Shown piece by piece: positions 62,417-64,000 of a stretch of DNA of 64,000 nt. The DNA lies in the NCBI GenBank assembly GCA_013397435.1, contig VZRG01000359.1, positions 319,573-383,572 of the forward strand, read 5' to 3'. The notes beneath the pieces were generated by a model that made no database searches, had not been told where the DNA came from, and saw only the letters and a list, made by a program, of their open reading frames with translations. The translations under genes were made by a program, and so were the position numbers. Each line of letters begins with the position of its first letter. Position 1 is the first letter of the stretch. Origin of the DNA: Erythrocercus mccallii (taxonomy: Eukaryota; Chordata; Aves; Passeriformes; Dicruridae).

Positions 62417-62640
62417 CATTAGAATCATTGAGGCTGGAAATGATTCTTAATGTCATCCAGTCCAACCATTTACACAGTCCACCACTAAACCAAGTCCCTA
62501 AGCACCACAACTACGTGTCTTTCCAATTCCTTCAGGGCTGGTGACTCAACAGGTTCCCTAAGCAGCCTGTCCCAGTGCTTGATAGCTGGAAGCTTTTGGT
62601 TGTGATGTAGTCTTCAGTCTCCTTCCTTAGGCAGTAACTA
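62417..62640 (-). mobile_element. CR1 LINE 3'-end fragment, minus orientation
   Basis: Antisense CR1 3' end: 'cattagaatcattgaggctg', 'tgtcatccagtccaacca', 'accactaaaccaagtcccta', 'aattccttcagggctggtga' and 'ccctaagcagcctgtcccag'. Moderately diverged. It lies within intron 7, antisense to RAD51B. Confidence 0.85.
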
Positions 62641-64000
62641 GTAGTGCTATTCTTCACTAATAAAGTGATTACTTCATTAGTGAATACAAGGCTCCATTCA
62701 GTTGTTTAGAATATGTATATAAAAATTCATGGTATTTTCTTAGATCATCTCAACTTCTGAGAAAAATAAGGACAGCTGTCAAATTTTTACCAAAGAGAAA
62801 GGGCTCCAAGAAAGGAAAACTAATGTTTCTTGCTTGGATTATTTGATGCACTTAAACCTGAACCACTGAATGGACAAATGTCTGGCTTTTGTGGCCCATA
62901 TGTACCTATCAGGTGTCACTTTCCAAAAATTACACTACTATCATGTTAAATACAAATTTAAAATATATTCTGTTGCTCTTTCCGTCACAAGTTGTTTCTC
63001 TGAGGTAAATGCATTTTGGTCACCTCTTCACCTCTTGTTAAAGAAGTGTAGTCAAAATAATGGTCGTGGTTGTTGACGTCTAGTCTGGCTGCATTTTGGA
63101 ACGGCTCAAGTAGATGCACCTCACCTCATTGGTGAAGGCATTATGGTGTAGAATTTGTACCCATTGCAAAAATGCATAACATCACAGATCACGGCAATAG
63201 ACATTTATATGGGATGCAATTGTAAGTAATGACTTTTCATGTTTATTTTTCTTTTAAAGTTGGAGAACAACTAATGAGTCAATGCAAATATTTTATATTA
63301 ATTCTAAATCCATGTTTGTTTTTTAATCTGAACCATAAGATTATAAATACCAAAAAAGAATCATTTACTTTCCATTGAAACAAACTAAAAGGTGAGCAAA
63401 AATTTGGGAATAATGAGATGAGAGTGCAAAAAATATATGTCAGTTTTTAAATGACCCCAACACCTTTGTCAGACCATGTCAGTGTCATCTGTTTTGACAA
63501 TATGGTGTTATTTGTTATGCTTAAGCATGCTGACAATTTACTGGAGATTTTTGTTGGTTTGAAAACTCTGGTCATGTTCTGCCAGAGGATGTACTAATCT
63601 AAGTGCAATGCCAAATAAGTAATAAAACACAATCTTTTTATCAAAGATCAATCTTTTCCATCAAATCAATCCTTTTTAAGAATGATTTTGATCTTGAATA
63701 TTTAAATGTAAGTCAGAAAGGTTACCAAAAAAAGTAGAATGTGACATCTGCCTCCATTTTCAGAAAAATGCTTGGCATTTACAGTTTAGCCCTGAGACAG
63801 AAGAACCCTGTTCTAGAAGTTACTAAAAAGAAAATATGTCTCTTAGATAATGATATACTTTGTTTGGAGGATATAGAAACAACTCTGAAAGAATTATACT
63901 TCTAGAAATCAGGGAGGGTCCAATGAGAGAAAAATAATGAGTAAATTTAACAAACAGATTAATAAAAATTTCATTTCATAGGTGTTCCTTTACCCAACCA

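Larger units (their letters stand above)
28024..64000 (+). other. RAD51B: RAD51B intron 7 (5' part, runs off the window)
   Basis: At least 35977 bp after a consensus GTAAGT donor. I searched by eye for exon 8 (coding for the TNQ strand and ..ADDLSLSE region) and did not find it. Content is AT-rich non-coding DNA with a cluster of LTR sequence at 30.3-31.9 kb, CR1 fragments near 35.7 and 62.5 kb, a retroviral integrase relic at 50.1-50.6 kb and a solo LTR at 53.4-53.9 kb. The stretches 32-35.6, 35.8-50.1, 50.6-53.3 and 54-62.4 kb hold nothing I recognise. Confidence 0.85.

Overview
The window is vertebrate nuclear DNA, almost certainly from a bird. It carries several CR1 LINE fragments with the avian-type 3' end, compact retroviral LTRs, one CpG-island promoter, and a spliced gene with canonical GT/AG introns. 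The only protein-coding gene I can support is the 5' part of RAD51B (RAD51L1) on the plus strand. RAD51B is a RAD51 paralogue of the BCDX2 homologous-recombination complex. Assignment to passerines would be a guess from the LTR content.

Layout. 1-13.0 kb: no gene recognised, scattered simple repeats, one possible MIR-like relic. 13.02-13.57 kb: a plus-strand CR1 3' end. 13.85-14.34 kb: a CpG island with a palindromic CCAAT pair, a GC box and a short GC-rich tandem repeat. This is the RAD51B promoter and may be bidirectional. 15.1-28.0 kb: RAD51B coding exons 2-7, encoding residues 1-252. These cover the N-terminal helical domain, the linker, Walker A and Walker B, with all six coding exons open and in phase. 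28.0-64 kb: intron 7, at least 36 kb, with no exon 8 found. This fits a gene whose human intron 7 is very large (from memory).

Intron 7 is a store of mobile-element remains. A minus-strand solo LTR lies at 30299-30755 with a perfect 6-bp target duplication. A second LTR-like segment at about 31.3-31.9 kb contains a degenerate ~27-bp tandem array. A stop-broken retroviral integrase relic lies at 50.1-50.6 kb. A plus-strand solo LTR lies at 53361-53917, also with a perfect 6-bp target duplication. CR1 fragments lie near 35.7 and 62.5 kb.

The observation I consider most worth checking is in RAD51B itself. The first glycine of the Walker A motif (residue 108 in human numbering) is encoded as serine, AGC in place of GGN, in an otherwise intact and well-conserved gene. 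I found no evidence of an undescribed multi-gene system.
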